Of a stretch of DNA of 55,582 nt, positions 35,672-45,582 are shown piece by piece (the first letter of the stretch is position 1; every line of letters begins with the position of its first letter). Source of the stretch: Bacillota bacterium (lineage in GTDB: Bacteria; Bacillota; Clostridia; Peptostreptococcales; Anaerovoracaceae); contig JAFSHN010000048.1 of NCBI GenBank assembly GCA_017440275.1, positions 1 to 55,582 of the forward strand, read 5' to 3'. The notes under the pieces are model-generated. The model searched no databases and had not been told where the DNA came from. It worked only from the letters and a program-made list of their open reading frames with translations. The translations under genes and the position numbers were made by a program.

Positions 35672-36394
35672 TTATCTGGATGACTGATTGATTACTTCTT
35701 CTGTTCCCGGCATAGGAGCAAGAGAAGGATCAAGTTCTACTTCAGGAGTGTTTTCAACCACCTTAACCATCTGTTCAGCTTCTTTAGCCTTGATTATTGC
35801 TTCTTTGGCAGCTTCTGCAGCTTTCTGTGCGTCAGCCTGAGCCTGAACCAGAAGTTCCTGCTTGCTCTTGAGGAAGTCAGGCTTTACTACTATGATTGTG
35901 CTTGCAACCATAAACGCATTAGCACCCTGAACCAGCAGACAAAGACCAACCTGAATACCTGTAGTAAACATGAACAAATCTGCATTAAAGTAAGTATAAA
36001 GACCTACAACTAAGCCTGCCGCACCGATGATAGCATGTCCATAATAATAGATGTCTTTAACTCTGTTATTATCAAAGATACGAACCAGGTTTCTGATACC
36101 TGTAATCAGTACCCACAGTCCTAAAACCAACGGAACGGAAGCATCACTTGCCAATTTATTCATTATAATCATGAATCCTAATATGAAAGTAGTAATCCCA
36201 TCTACCAGAATCCATGTAGTGTTTTCTGCATTGCCTCTATAGCTCTTGAAAGATTTTACTTCAGCTAAACCTGCTAACATAAATAAAATTCCCAAAACAA
36301 AAGCTACGGAAAGGAAAGTAATTCCTTCATTGAATATCATTAAAATTCCGGACAAAATAAACAGAATGCCCATAAACATATTTATACTTCTCAT
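35672..36394 (-). CDS. DUF308/HdeD-like membrane protein with C-terminal coiled coil
   Basis: A 240-residue protein with six likely transmembrane helices paired as three hairpins (residues 4-170), the DUF308/HdeD plan, followed by an alanine/glutamate/lysine-rich coiled coil (about 175-215, AQADAQKAAEAAKEAIIKAKE) and an acidic tail. HdeD protects against acid in enterics, but the family is mostly uncharacterised. The long tail is an addition to the usual domain. ATG 36394 has GGGAGG upstream and its own promoter. Confidence 0.75.
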   Translation of the reverse strand: MRSINMFMGILFILSGILMIFNEGITFLSVAFVLGILFMLAGLAEVKSFKSYRGNAENTTWILVDGITTFILGFMIIMNKLASDASVPLVLGLWVLITGIRNLVRIFDNNRVKDIYYYGHAIIGAAGLVVGLYTYFNADLFMFTTGIQVGLCLLVQGANAFMVASTIIVVKPDFLKSKQELLVQAQADAQKAAEAAKEAIIKAKEAEQMVKVVENTPEVELDPSLAPMPGTEEVINQSSR

Positions 36395-36420
36395 GTTTGT
36401 TACCTCCCATAATCCATACT

Positions 36421-36450
36421 ATTATACATTGAAACCATTGTTCAAGTCAA
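36421..36450 (-). promoter_or_regulatory. Promoter of the DUF308 protein gene
   Basis: Minus-strand TTGACT (36445-36450), 18-base spacer, TATAAT (36421-36426), about 25 bases before the start codon. Confidence 0.65.
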
Positions 36451-36513
36451 GGAATGGGGCTTTCCTTCACAAAAAACACATATATGGACGCTTTATTTCG
36501 GTTATTTCTGTGA

Positions 36514-36519
36514 TATAAT
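36514..36519 (+). promoter_or_regulatory. -10 box of dinB
   Basis: TATAAT 27 bases before the dinB start. The -35 region is poor (TTTATT), and I find no LexA-type GAAC-N4-GTTC box. Confidence 0.4.
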
Positions 36520-36545
36520 TCCTTTAGAACAGAAAGGAAATCGGT

Positions 36546-37802
36546 ATGAACACTTCAAAAAGAGACAGAGTAATACTACATTGTGATATGAATGGATTCT
36601 TTGCCTCCGTAGAGCTCCTCGAGCACCCGGAACTCGTGGACAGACCTATGGCGGTAAGCGGTGACCCAAACAACCGTCATGGGATTATCCTTGCCAAAAA
36701 CCAGATTGCCAAGGAATATGGTGTCGTTACTGCCGAAACCATCTGGAAAGCCAGACAAAAATGTCCCGAACTTGTGCTGGTGCGGCCTCATATGAGCAAA
36801 TACAAGCACTACTGTACTCTTATCAACAACATCTACCAGCGTTTTACCGATATGGTGGAGCCTTTCAGCATAGATGAATCGTGGTTGGATGTGACAGCAA
36901 GCCAAAAACTTTTCGGAAGCGGCAGGCAAATTGCGGACACTATTCGCGAAACCGTCAAATCCGAGCTAGGTCTGACTCTTTCTGCCGGAGTTTCATTCAA
37001 CAAAACCTTCGCAAAAATGGGAAGCGAGTACAAGAAACCGGATGCGACCACTGAAATTACTCGTGAAAACTACAAAGACATTCTTTGGCCTCTCCCTTGC
37101 CGGGAATTCTTCGGTGTAGGCAGAGCAACCGCCGAAAAGCTGAACCATCTCGGAATCCATAATATAGGTGATATCGCCCTTTCTTCAAAGGAACTTCTGA
37201 TTGCTCACTTTGGTAAACACGGTAAGGTAATGTGGGAACACGCTAATGGCATCGATGACAGCCCTGTTGCCTTGTACTCTGAGCGCGACCCAATTAAATC
37301 TGTCGGCAACGGAATCACTTTCAAACGAGATTTAATTTCCGAAAGAGACATTGCTATTGCAGTCAAAGGGCTTTCCGATACAGTGGCAGGCAGACTGCGT
37401 AAGTATGGATTAAAAGCTTATGGCATTAAGGTAGATATAAAAGACCCTTATTTTAAGGTTATTTCCAGGCAAAAGCAACTGTTTGCACCCACATGGCTTG
37501 CAGAAGAAATTGCCCATACTGCGTTAGAAATTATCAACAGTTCATGGAAAAAAGGTTCACCAATCAGAATGCTCACAATAACAGGCATCAATCTCACCGA
37601 TGATGTCACACAGGAACAGTTGACATTATTTGATGATGACCCTGCTAAAAAAGACCGTAATGAAAAAGTAGAGTTCGCTTTAGATGCAGTCCGCCAAAAA
37701 TACGGTACAAATTCTATTGGATTTGCCTCTGTGATGAATAACGATTTAGGCATAAAAATCCGCGAAGACAGTGACAATCCTGACGTAAAAAATGACATAT
37801 AA
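36546..37802 (+). CDS. dinB: DNA polymerase IV (Y-family)
   Basis: A 418-residue error-prone lesion-bypass polymerase. HCDMNGFFASVELLEHPEL carries the first catalytic aspartate and the steric gate region; SIDESWLDVT holds the D-E pair; LSAGVSFNKTFAKMGSEYKKPD follows, then helix-hairpin-helix FFGVGRATAEKLNHLGI and the little-finger domain. It stands as a single gene between promoter and terminator. The C-terminal segment TLFDDDPAKKDR resembles a clamp-binding motif (QLTLFDD). Confidence 0.93.
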   Translation: MNTSKRDRVILHCDMNGFFASVELLEHPELVDRPMAVSGDPNNRHGIILAKNQIAKEYGVVTAETIWKARQKCPELVLVRPHMSKYKHYCTLINNIYQRFTDMVEPFSIDESWLDVTASQKLFGSGRQIADTIRETVKSELGLTLSAGVSFNKTFAKMGSEYKKPDATTEITRENYKDILWPLPCREFFGVGRATAEKLNHLGIHNIGDIALSSKELLIAHFGKHGKVMWEHANGIDDSPVALYSERDPIKSVGNGITFKRDLISERDIAIAVKGLSDTVAGRLRKYGLKAYGIKVDIKDPYFKVISRQKQLFAPTWLAEEIAHTALEIINSSWKKGSPIRMLTITGINLTDDVTQEQLTLFDDDPAKKDRNEKVEFALDAVRQKYGTNSIGFASVMNNDLGIKIREDSDNPDVKNDI

Positions 37803-37809
37803 CACATAA

Positions 37810-37845
37810 AAAGACTCGATTTTATCAAATCGAGTCTTTGTTTTT
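37810..37845. terminator. Bidirectional terminator between dinB and the flavodoxin gene
   Basis: A 13-bp perfect stem, AAAGACTCGATTT (37810-37822) and AAATCGAGTCTTT (37827-37839), then GTTTTT. Confidence 0.93.
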
Positions 37846-38371
37846 ACTTGAATTCAGCCACTATAGGTTCAATAAATTTGCGTTCCACCATATCTGCACC
37901 GTTTTTCACCGCATCCAACAGTTTTTTGTCGTTTTCGGTAATATCAGTATATGGTTTGCTTTCAATCATGCTTACCATCATTCCGATAATCATCTTATCA
38001 ATACCGGTAACATTATCAGGATTGAAAGCACCCGGACAATAATAACAAGTCATGGTTTTCACTGCAGGCTTGTCAAAATTAATTTCACGAAGCTGCATAC
38101 GTGCTTCCTTATCCATTAAATTGAGGCCTACAGCAAAGGCAACGATTTTCTTTCCTTCCAAGCGTCTTATGTTTTTCTTAATCAGATCAAATCCCTTTAA
38201 TCCGCCTGCATGAACACCGCCGCCATAAACTATATTATCATACAGTTCAAAGTCTTTTTTATTAAAATCGTCGGCGCTTATAACAGGACAATCCAGTTCT
38301 TCACCTATCCAGTCAGCATATCTCTTAGTAGCACCATACTTTGTCTTATAAATTACAACCGTTTTTTCCAT
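37844..38371 (-). CDS. Flavodoxin-domain protein
   Basis: A 175-residue protein with a flavodoxin fold: VVIYKTKYGATKRYADWIG is the FMN-phosphate loop, IVYGGGVHAGGLKG the second FMN loop. It resembles flavodoxin_5/protoporphyrinogen-oxidase-like flavodoxins. A cysteine pair CYYC at about residues 108-111 is unusual. It starts eight bases after pfkA and is probably the last gene of dnaE-pfkA-flavodoxin. Electron partner unknown. Confidence 0.82.
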   Translation of the reverse strand: MEKTVVIYKTKYGATKRYADWIGEELDCPVISADDFNKKDFELYDNIVYGGGVHAGGLKGFDLIKKNIRRLEGKKIVAFAVGLNLMDKEARMQLREINFDKPAVKTMTCYYCPGAFNPDNVTGIDKMIIGMMVSMIESKPYTDITENDKKLLDAVKNGADMVERKFIEPIVAEFK

Positions 38372-38379
38372 TATCTCAC

Positions 38380-39342
38380 CTATTTACTCAGTACATCGAC
38401 CAAATCATATAAATCCTGATTGAAAGATTTAGGCATCTTCAGAACATCCTTTAAATCATAAGCTACAATATTGCCGTTGCAAGTACCGATAGCCTTGCTT
38501 TGTGAATTATTTTTCAGCAGTTCTACAGCCTTTTCAGCCGTTAATGTGGCAAGCATTCTGTCATTCAGAGTAGGACTGCCGCCCCTTTGCAAATAGGACA
38601 GCACCACTTGTTTAGTCTCCTTGCCGGTTTTTTCTTCAATGATTTTAGTCAGCTCTGCACTTTTTATTGATGCACCTTCTGCCACCATAATAATGCTGTG
38701 TAGCTTACCCCTGTTATTTCCCTCTATAATCTTAAGGCATACTTTGTTTACATCAGTTTCAACCTCAGGCAGCAGTACATATTCAGCACCGCCTGCCACT
38801 GCCGCATAAAGAGCAATATCACCGCAATGTCTTCCCATTACTTCGATTACAGTTGTTCTGTTATGGGCAGATGAAGTATCTCTGATCTTGCTGATAGCTT
38901 CAAGTACCGTAGCAACAGCTGTATCAAATCCAATTGTGTAATCAGTGTAACTAAGGTCATTATCTATTGTACCCGGCAGTGCCATTACCTTGATGCCTCT
39001 GCTGTCAAGTTCAAGACCGCCTCTCAAAGAGCCGTCCCCACCAATTACAACAATACCTTCTATGCCAAAAGTCTTGAGAATTTCAACGGCTTTGTCCTGC
39101 CATTTCGGTTCCATAAACCTTTCGCTTCTGGCAGTCTTTAGAATTGTTCCTCCGCGGTGAAGTATATCACCTACAGAACTTCTGTCCATTTGACGGATTT
39201 CTCCGTCAAGAAGACCTTCATATCCTCTTTCTATCCCCCAAACTTCAAGTCCGGCTTCGATTCCGCATCTTACCACCGATCTGATTGCGGCATTCATGCC
39301 GGGAGAATCTCCTCCACTGGTCAAAACGCCAATCCTTTTCAT
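38380..39342 (-). CDS. pfkA: 6-phosphofructokinase, ATP-dependent
   Basis: A 320-residue enzyme phosphorylating fructose-6-phosphate. VLTSGGDSPGMNAAIR is the ATP loop, IGGDGSLRGG has the glycine typical of ATP rather than pyrophosphate use, PGTIDNDLSYTDYTIGFDTA holds the catalytic aspartate, and VMGRHCGDIAL binds the sugar. ATG 39342 has GGAGG upstream; an earlier in-frame ATG is less likely. It lies 19 bases after dnaE; the dnaE-pfkA neighbourhood is conserved in Firmicutes. Confidence 0.95.
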   Translation of the reverse strand: MKRIGVLTSGGDSPGMNAAIRSVVRCGIEAGLEVWGIERGYEGLLDGEIRQMDRSSVGDILHRGGTILKTARSERFMEPKWQDKAVEILKTFGIEGIVVIGGDGSLRGGLELDSRGIKVMALPGTIDNDLSYTDYTIGFDTAVATVLEAISKIRDTSSAHNRTTVIEVMGRHCGDIALYAAVAGGAEYVLLPEVETDVNKVCLKIIEGNNRGKLHSIIMVAEGASIKSAELTKIIEEKTGKETKQVVLSYLQRGGSPTLNDRMLATLTAEKAVELLKNNSQSKAIGTCNGNIVAYDLKDVLKMPKSFNQDLYDLVDVLSK

Positions 39343-39361
39343 ATTCAAATCCTCCATTAAC

Positions 39362-42300
39362 TTACTGCAATTTTACATTTCCGTATCCTAAAATGGCAAT
39401 CAATTGATTTGACAGAGCCTCAGACGGCATAGCCCAATACTCTGCGTCAATTCTCAAAATCTTACCATCAGGTAAATATATAAGAACTTCCGCATTGCCC
39501 GGATGACGTCTCAAAGTAAACTTTATCTGTTCAAGAACTACATTGATATTGGCATCCTTAGGAATTCTCAGTTTTATCATGCCTTCAGTTTTCTGCACAT
39601 TTGGTACATAGTTTTCTTTTATCTCGTTCTGAGGCGAAAACTTTCTCTGACTTCTGCCAGGCATTTCTTTGTCTAATAATTGAGCATCTTCTAAAAGAAC
39701 GATATTATCTGCCAGAAGCTTAGGAGCTTCATCTTCCTTAAAATTTACCGTTCCTTTAACTGCGATTACCGAATCCCCTTGCAGATATGCAGCACATTTT
39801 TCATAAACATTAGGGAAAACTACTACTTCGGAAACACCGTAAAGATCTTCAAGAACCAAAAATGCCATCATCTTGTTGCTCTTGGTTATAAGAGTTCTTT
39901 TAGAAGTAACCATACCGGCCATAACAGCTTTCATTCCATCTTTGATATGGCTCTCGCCGTTCATTTCTGCCTCTTCACCCGCGTGATTCAGTTCTTCCGA
40001 AGTAACAGAAACAATTTCCTTCATTTGGTCTGCGTATTTGTTAAGTGGATGGTCTGTGATATAAACACCCAGCATTTCCTTTTCCATAGCAAGATCAATA
40101 TCTTTTGAGAAAGGTTCCACATCAGGAAGTTTGTTATTCATAACTTCCGCAGCCAAATCTTCTCCGCCTATATCAAAAAGGCTCATCTGACCTGCCAGGT
40201 TTTTCTTACTGTTGTTTTGTGCAGATTCCACCAGCCCTTCATAGACACTCATAAGAGCTGCTTTGTTCTTCGAAAGACAACTGCATGCGCCTGCTCTTAT
40301 GAGACTTTCAATAGCTTTCTTATTAACTAAACTGATATCAAGCTGGTCTATAAATGTAAATATATCTTTCGGTACACCTTTTTCTTCTCTTGCATTAATA
40401 ATAGCATCGATGGCGTGCTCTCCTACATTCTTGATGCCCAAAAGGCCAAAGCGGATTTTATCACCCTCAACACTGAACTTCTTCATACTCTTCTTGACGC
40501 ATGGAGGAAGCACTTCAATGCCCATTTCATTACAATTCCTGATATATTTCGGAATCTGACCGTTATCGCCCATAACGCTTGTCATAAGAGCCGCCATAAA
40601 TTCCACAGGATAGTGGAGTTTCAAATAGCCTGTTTCATATGCAACAACAGCATAGGCTGCTGCATGAGACTTATTGAAAGCATACTGCGCGAAACTTACC
40701 ATGTCATTAAAGATTACTTCAGCTGCTGCTTCAGGTATTCCCCTTCTGACGCAGCCTTCAATCTCAACATTTCCTTCAGCATCAGTTTTGCCGTGTATAA
40801 AATACTTCTTTTCTTCCAGCATTACGTCCATCTTCTTTTTGGACATGGCACGGCGCACCAGGTCAGAACGGCCATAGCTATAGCCTCCCAGGTCACGTAC
40901 TATCTGCATAACCTGTTCCTGGTAAACAAGACATCCGTAAGTTACATCGAGAATCGGTGCAAGAGCCGGATGTACATATTTGATGTTGTCAGGATTCTTT
41001 TTATTTTCAATATATTTTGGAATGGAGTCCATCGGACCCGGTCTGTAAAGGGAAATACCCGCTACGATATCTTCAAAGCAGCTTGGACGCAGGTTCTTCA
41101 TGAACTGAGTCATCCCCTGACTTTCAAGCTGGAAAACACCCTGAGTATTGCCCTGGGCAATCATTTCGTAAACGCCTGGATCATCGTAGCCCATCTTTGC
41201 AAAATCAATGGTTACCCCGTGATTTTTTTCAATAAGTTCCAACGCATCTCTGATAACTGTTAAATTTCGAAGGCCCAAAAAGTCCATTTTAAGGAGTCCC
41301 AGTTCTTCAATTGTAGTCATAGTGAACTGAGTAGCCGGTCCCTTATCGGAAAGATACATAGGAACGTACTCATCAATAGGTTTCTTGGAAATTACTACAC
41401 CTGCCGCATGGGTAGAAGCGTGGCGAGGCATACCTTCAAGGGCACGGGCCATATCGAGTACCTGTCTCGCTTTAGGGTCTTCTTCGTACATCGCTTTAAG
41501 CTCAGGATTTGTGTCCAATGCCTTTTGGATAGTCATATTCAGATCAAAAGGAATAGCCTTGGCAATTGCATCGGTTTCAGCATAACTTACATCAAGAGCT
41601 CTGCCCACATCGCGCACTGCCTGCTTTGCCTTCATTGTACCGAAGGTAATAATCTGGCAAACCTTTTCTTCACCGTATTTGCGTGTCACGTATTCGATGA
41701 CTTCAGGTCTTCTTTCGTAGCAGAAGTCAATATCAATATCCGGCATGCTTACACGTTCCGGATTTAAAAATCTCTCAAAAATTAAGTTGTATCTTATAGG
41801 GTCGATGTCTGTTATTTTCAGACAATAAGCAACCAGAGAACCTGCAGCGGAACCTCTTCCCGGTCCCACCATAATTCCGTTTTCTTTAGCATAATTAATA
41901 AAATCCCAAACTATGAGGAAGTATTCCACGTAGCCCATGGATTCAATAGTTCCCAGTTCGTAATCCAGTCTTTCCTGAAGGTCACTTCCCGGATTATCTC
42001 CATACCTTGCAATAAGCCCTTTTTGACATAGTTCTCTCAGATACTCACTGTTGGTTTTACCGTCAGGCGCAATAAACTCAGGTAAGTGATAATTGCCAAA
42101 TTCAAAGTCAAAGCTGCAGGCATCGGCAACAAGCTGAGTATTATCAATAGCCTGTGGTACATCAGCAAAGATTGTACGCATTTCCTTTTCACTCTTGAGA
42201 TAAAATTCGTCATTTGGGAAACGCATACGGTTTTCATCATTGATGCTGGTCGCTGTCTGAATTGCTAAAAGCACATCGTGAGCTTCGGCATCGTCTTTGT

Positions 42301-42928
42301 TCACATAGTGAACGTCGTTGGTTGCAACCAAAGGAATACCAAGTTCTTCGCTCAGTTTCAGCATACTCGGTTTAATCTGCGCTTCTTCTTCAAGCCCCTG
42401 GTCCTGAAGTTCCAGGAAGAAGTTTCCTTCGCCAAAAATTTCATAGAGTTCTTCAGTTTCCTTTTTTGCGCCTTGATAGTCTCCATGAAGCAGTTTGTTC
42501 TGGACATTTCCTGCAAGACAAGCAGACAAAGCAATGAGACCTTCGCTATGCTCTCTCAGAATATCCTTATCTATACGAGGTTTATAGTAATAGCCCTTGA
42601 TATAGCCTGCAGAAACTATCTTAATGAGGTTCTTATAGCCCTCTTCGTTCTTTGCAAGCAATACAAGATGACCCTGATACTTGTCTTTATCGGGCTCTTT
42701 ATCTGTAGCTTTGCGGGCAGCAGTGTAAACCTCACAGCCTATAATCGGCTTGATTCCCTGCTTCTTACATTCCTTGTAGAAGTCGATTACTCCAAACATT
42801 GCACCGTGGTCAGTTATCGCAAGGCTTTCCATACCAAGTTCTTTGGCACGTTTAACCAGATCCTTGATGCGAGCTGCTCCGTCAAGCAAACTGTATTCAG
42901 TATGTACATGTAAATGTGTGAATGCCAT
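39362..42928 (-). CDS. dnaE: DNA polymerase III alpha subunit (DnaE)
   Basis: An 1188-residue C-family replicative polymerase. The PHP domain begins FTHLHVHTEYSLLDGAARI; the catalytic aspartates are in PDIDIDFCYERR and the palm motif GPGRGSAAGSLVAY; a helix-hairpin-helix and an OB domain (TSKRTLITKSNKMMAFLVLED) follow. It is DnaE, not PolC, because no inserted exonuclease is present. I chose ATG 42928, preceded by AAGGAGAAAAACT; the frame runs further upstream but that part is low-complexity and lacks a start signal. Confidence 0.95.
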   Translation of the reverse strand: MAFTHLHVHTEYSLLDGAARIKDLVKRAKELGMESLAITDHGAMFGVIDFYKECKKQGIKPIIGCEVYTAARKATDKEPDKDKYQGHLVLLAKNEEGYKNLIKIVSAGYIKGYYYKPRIDKDILREHSEGLIALSACLAGNVQNKLLHGDYQGAKKETEELYEIFGEGNFFLELQDQGLEEEAQIKPSMLKLSEELGIPLVATNDVHYVNKDDAEAHDVLLAIQTATSINDENRMRFPNDEFYLKSEKEMRTIFADVPQAIDNTQLVADACSFDFEFGNYHLPEFIAPDGKTNSEYLRELCQKGLIARYGDNPGSDLQERLDYELGTIESMGYVEYFLIVWDFINYAKENGIMVGPGRGSAAGSLVAYCLKITDIDPIRYNLIFERFLNPERVSMPDIDIDFCYERRPEVIEYVTRKYGEEKVCQIITFGTMKAKQAVRDVGRALDVSYAETDAIAKAIPFDLNMTIQKALDTNPELKAMYEEDPKARQVLDMARALEGMPRHASTHAAGVVISKKPIDEYVPMYLSDKGPATQFTMTTIEELGLLKMDFLGLRNLTVIRDALELIEKNHGVTIDFAKMGYDDPGVYEMIAQGNTQGVFQLESQGMTQFMKNLRPSCFEDIVAGISLYRPGPMDSIPKYIENKKNPDNIKYVHPALAPILDVTYGCLVYQEQVMQIVRDLGGYSYGRSDLVRRAMSKKKMDVMLEEKKYFIHGKTDAEGNVEIEGCVRRGIPEAAAEVIFNDMVSFAQYAFNKSHAAAYAVVAYETGYLKLHYPVEFMAALMTSVMGDNGQIPKYIRNCNEMGIEVLPPCVKKSMKKFSVEGDKIRFGLLGIKNVGEHAIDAIINAREEKGVPKDIFTFIDQLDISLVNKKAIESLIRAGACSCLSKNKAALMSVYEGLVESAQNNSKKNLAGQMSLFDIGGEDLAAEVMNNKLPDVEPFSKDIDLAMEKEMLGVYITDHPLNKYADQMKEIVSVTSEELNHAGEEAEMNGESHIKDGMKAVMAGMVTSKRTLITKSNKMMAFLVLEDLYGVSEVVVFPNVYEKCAAYLQGDSVIAVKGTVNFKEDEAPKLLADNIVLLEDAQLLDKEMPGRSQRKFSPQNEIKENYVPNVQKTEGMIKLRIPKDANINVVLEQIKFTLRRHPGNAEVLIYLPDGKILRIDAEYWAMPSEALSNQLIAILGYGNVKLQ

Positions 42929-42998
42929 AGTTTTTCTCCTTCCTTGTATTTTACCACAGCATATGATAAACTTCAAACATAGGAAAGGAGATATTTCT

Positions 42999-44069
42999 AT
43001 GAAAAAGGCATTAAAAATAACAGGCTGCATCCTTGGAATTTTTCTCCTCATCGTCCTTGGATACCTGGCCTATGTAATGATTGACTATTATAGACTTGAT
43101 GATAATTTAGAGTTGACTCCGGCGGGCACAGCTAAAGAGCAGATAGTTCCTGTGGGTGAAGAATTGGAAGTAACTTCATGGAACATCGGGTTTGGTGCAT
43201 ACACTGATCAGTACTCCTTCTTTATGGACGGAGGCAAATACTCCCGTGGATTCTCTGAAGAAGAAGTTTTGAACACAACCAATAAGATGGTTTCAGATTT
43301 ATATGGCTTTGATTCAGATTTTTATCTGGTTCAGGAAGTGGACATCGACTCTACACGTTCTTACCACATCAATCAATACGACCTTCTGACTATACCGTTC
43401 AAAGACAAATCACTGGTATATGCGCAGAACTACGATTCGCCTTACCTGTTCTATCCATTTACTTCGCCTCACGGCAAGTCAGTGGCAGGTCTTGTGACTA
43501 TGTCGGATTATTCTGTCAATTCCGCACTCAGAAGAAGCCTTCCTATTCAGGAAGATTTCGCCAAATTCTTGGATTTGGACAGATGTTACAGTATCAGCCG
43601 TATGAATACTTCCAATGGCAAGGAACTTGTGTTGTTTAACTTCCACTTGTCAGCATATACTACGGACCCGACAATCGCTGACAAGCAGCTTGAAATGCTG
43701 TACGACGATATGATAAAAGAGTATAAAAAAGGAAATTATGTGGTGGCAGGCGGCGATTTCAACAAGGATCTTCTCGGTGATTCTTCAAAAATTTTCGGTG
43801 TTTCCGGCGAAGACTACAGCTGGGCAAAAGCACTTCCATTTGATAAAGTTCCGAAAGGTATCTCTGTAGTCGCACCTTACGATGCAAAAAAACCTGTACC
43901 TAGCTGCCGTAATGCAGACAGACCTTGGGACCCTGAAACTAACTTCCAGCTTACTATTGATGGTTTTATCGTGTCCGATAATGTTAAATGCATTAAATCA
44001 GACGTGGTTGATTTACAATTTGCTTGTTCCGACCACAATCCTGTATATATGAAATTTGTATTGAACTAA
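42999..44069 (+). CDS. Membrane-anchored endonuclease/exonuclease/phosphatase-family protein
   Basis: A 356-residue protein with an N-terminal transmembrane anchor (about 6-28: ITGCILGIFLLIVLGYLAYV) and an EEP domain outside: LEVTSWNIGFGA, LVQEVD, NFHLSAYTTDP, VVAGGDFNKD and the final CSDHNPVYMKF correspond to the metal- and phosphate-binding motifs. Relatives include phosphodiesterases and sphingomyelinase-like proteins; the substrate is unknown. ATG 42999 has AAAGGAG seven bases upstream. It is divergent from dnaE and its stop overlaps the start of the next gene. Confidence 0.85.
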   Translation: MKKALKITGCILGIFLLIVLGYLAYVMIDYYRLDDNLELTPAGTAKEQIVPVGEELEVTSWNIGFGAYTDQYSFFMDGGKYSRGFSEEEVLNTTNKMVSDLYGFDSDFYLVQEVDIDSTRSYHINQYDLLTIPFKDKSLVYAQNYDSPYLFYPFTSPHGKSVAGLVTMSDYSVNSALRRSLPIQEDFAKFLDLDRCYSISRMNTSNGKELVLFNFHLSAYTTDPTIADKQLEMLYDDMIKEYKKGNYVVAGGDFNKDLLGDSSKIFGVSGEDYSWAKALPFDKVPKGISVVAPYDAKKPVPSCRNADRPWDPETNFQLTIDGFIVSDNVKCIKSDVVDLQFACSDHNPVYMKFVLN

Positions 44070-44605
44070 TGAAATCTATGATTAGTATAAGAAAAGCAAC
44101 AACTGAAGATATTTCATCAGTCGAAAAAATATATGAAGATATTCATTCTGCCGAAGAATCAGGTTCATTGACCATAGGATGGGCACGCGGTGTGTATCCG
44201 ACCAGGGCAACTGCTGAAGCCGCACACAAAAGAGAAGACTTGTTTGTTTTGACTAGCCAAGAGAAGGTACTTGGAGCCGCTGTCATCAATCAAATCCAAG
44301 TTGATGTGTACGAAGGAGCCCCATGGCAATACGAGGCTGCTGATTCTCAGGTTATGGTACTGCATACTCTTGTAATCTCACCAAACGCCTCACGCAAGGG
44401 ACTTGGAACCTGTTTTGTAAAGTTTTACGAAGATTATGCCAGGGCTAATAACTGTCTTTTTCTCAGAATGGACACAAATGCAAGAAACACTGCAGCCAGA
44501 AAACTTTACAAGAAGTTAGATTATGATGAAATCGGCATAGTTCCGTGCATCTTCAACGGCATAGAAGGTGTGCAGCTTGTATTATTGGAAAAAAGACTCG
44601 ATTAA
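44069..44605 (+). CDS. GNAT-family N-acetyltransferase
   Basis: A 178-residue acetyltransferase. The N-terminal ISIRKATTEDISSVEKIYE and the acetyl-CoA motif LVISPNASRKGLGTCFVKF (Q/R-x2-G-x-G/A-like) followed by LRMDTNARNTAARKLYKKL are the GNAT core. Substrate unknown. The ATG at 44069 overlaps the preceding stop (TAATG) without a ribosome binding site, so it is probably coupled to the EEP gene; ATG 44078 is an alternative. Confidence 0.85.
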   Translation: MKSMISIRKATTEDISSVEKIYEDIHSAEESGSLTIGWARGVYPTRATAEAAHKREDLFVLTSQEKVLGAAVINQIQVDVYEGAPWQYEAADSQVMVLHTLVISPNASRKGLGTCFVKFYEDYARANNCLFLRMDTNARNTAARKLYKKLDYDEIGIVPCIFNGIEGVQLVLLEKRLD

Positions 44606-44645
44606 AGAGAGGGCACCTCACTATGAGATGCCCTCTTTCCTTTTA
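44606..44645. terminator. Bidirectional terminator between the GNAT gene and the LysR gene
   Basis: AGAGGGCA and TGCCCTCT (44608-44615, 44629-44636) with an inner CTCA/TGAG pairing, followed by TTCCTTTT on the plus strand. Confidence 0.85.
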
Positions 44646-45536
44646 TATCAACAATTCTATTCCTTCTTCATTCAAATCCGCTATAGTCGATTTGAGACAG
44701 GCAACGAACTTATCCATTATCTTTTTCTTTGGATTGTCTGAAACCGCACAGCAGTAAGCAACACGTCCCGGGCATTCAAAATCTACAGCTTTGATGACCG
44801 CTTTTTGGGAAACTGTCAGTCCCTTTGCAACGCTAACGGGTACGATGGCCCAACTGTTGTTTTTCTGAAGGAAATACTCCAAATGGCTCATAAGTTCTAC
44901 CCTGATTCTTACATTTTCCAGATTCCCTAAATTTCGGCGATGCCAGTCGGCAAAATTTTCATCCCAGAATATAAAAACTTCGTTCTTTACGTTAAGTTCT
45001 TCCAATGCAACAACATCTCCAAAATCATTACTTTTCGAACAAACAAGAACCATTTTTTCTGAATAAACAGACTTCAATTCTACTCTTGGAAAATCCCTTA
45101 TACTTGTAGCAAATGCCAAATCCGTAAAGCCTTTGGAAACATTCTCATAAGAGCCCTTAGTGTCCAGATCCTGTATCTCCAAAACTACATCTGTGCACTC
45201 CTCCATAAACTTCTCATATGTTTGCGGCAGAATAAAAGTACCTATACTGTCGATAGTGGAAATTCTCAAATATTCCTTTTGTTTTCCTATTTTGAACATT
45301 TCTTCCACAATATTTCTATACTCGGTGGCCAGTCCAAAAAACTGTCTTCCTTCATCAGTTAATATAATTTTTCTCTGTCCCTTACCTCTGAGAAAAAGTG
45401 TGTACCCCAGCTCATTTTCAAGAGTTTTTATCTTTGAACTCAAGGATGCCTGACTTATAAAAAGTTTTGCTGCGGCTTTAGAAATGCTCATCTCTTCGCA
45501 AATTGTCAAAAAAGCATATATTTCAGCTGATGTCAT
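44643..45536 (-). CDS. LysR-family transcriptional regulator
   Basis: A 297-residue LTTR. The winged helix-turn-helix is ISKAAAKLFISQASLSSKIK with LENELGYTLFLRGKGQRKIIL; the effector domain follows from about residue 90. A perfect 12-bp inverted repeat lies 47 bases upstream of the start and is a likely autoregulatory site. No divergent target gene is adjacent: upstream are an 80-bp hairpin element and the LTA-synthase-like gene on the same strand. The effector is unknown. Confidence 0.9.
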   Translation of the reverse strand: MTSAEIYAFLTICEEMSISKAAAKLFISQASLSSKIKTLENELGYTLFLRGKGQRKIILTDEGRQFFGLATEYRNIVEEMFKIGKQKEYLRISTIDSIGTFILPQTYEKFMEECTDVVLEIQDLDTKGSYENVSKGFTDLAFATSIRDFPRVELKSVYSEKMVLVCSKSNDFGDVVALEELNVKNEVFIFWDENFADWHRRNLGNLENVRIRVELMSHLEYFLQKNNSWAIVPVSVAKGLTVSQKAVIKAVDFECPGRVAYCCAVSDNPKKKIMDKFVACLKSTIADLNEEGIELLI

Positions 45537-45582
45537 GAGGGAACTCCTCCTAAATATAGATTGTGTTCAATATTATATACTT

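Noticed and set aside
36450..36545. LexA (SOS) box upstream of dinB
   Set aside because: No GAAC-N4-GTTC or close variant is present.
40415..41263. A 282-codon plus-strand frame opposite dnaE
   Set aside because: Antisense shadow of a conserved coding region; composition is histidine/phenylalanine-rich and there is no start signal.
42929..43051. N-terminal extension of dnaE by 41 codons
   Set aside because: No similarity to the family and overlaps the divergent promoter region; ATG 42928 has a good ribosome binding site.
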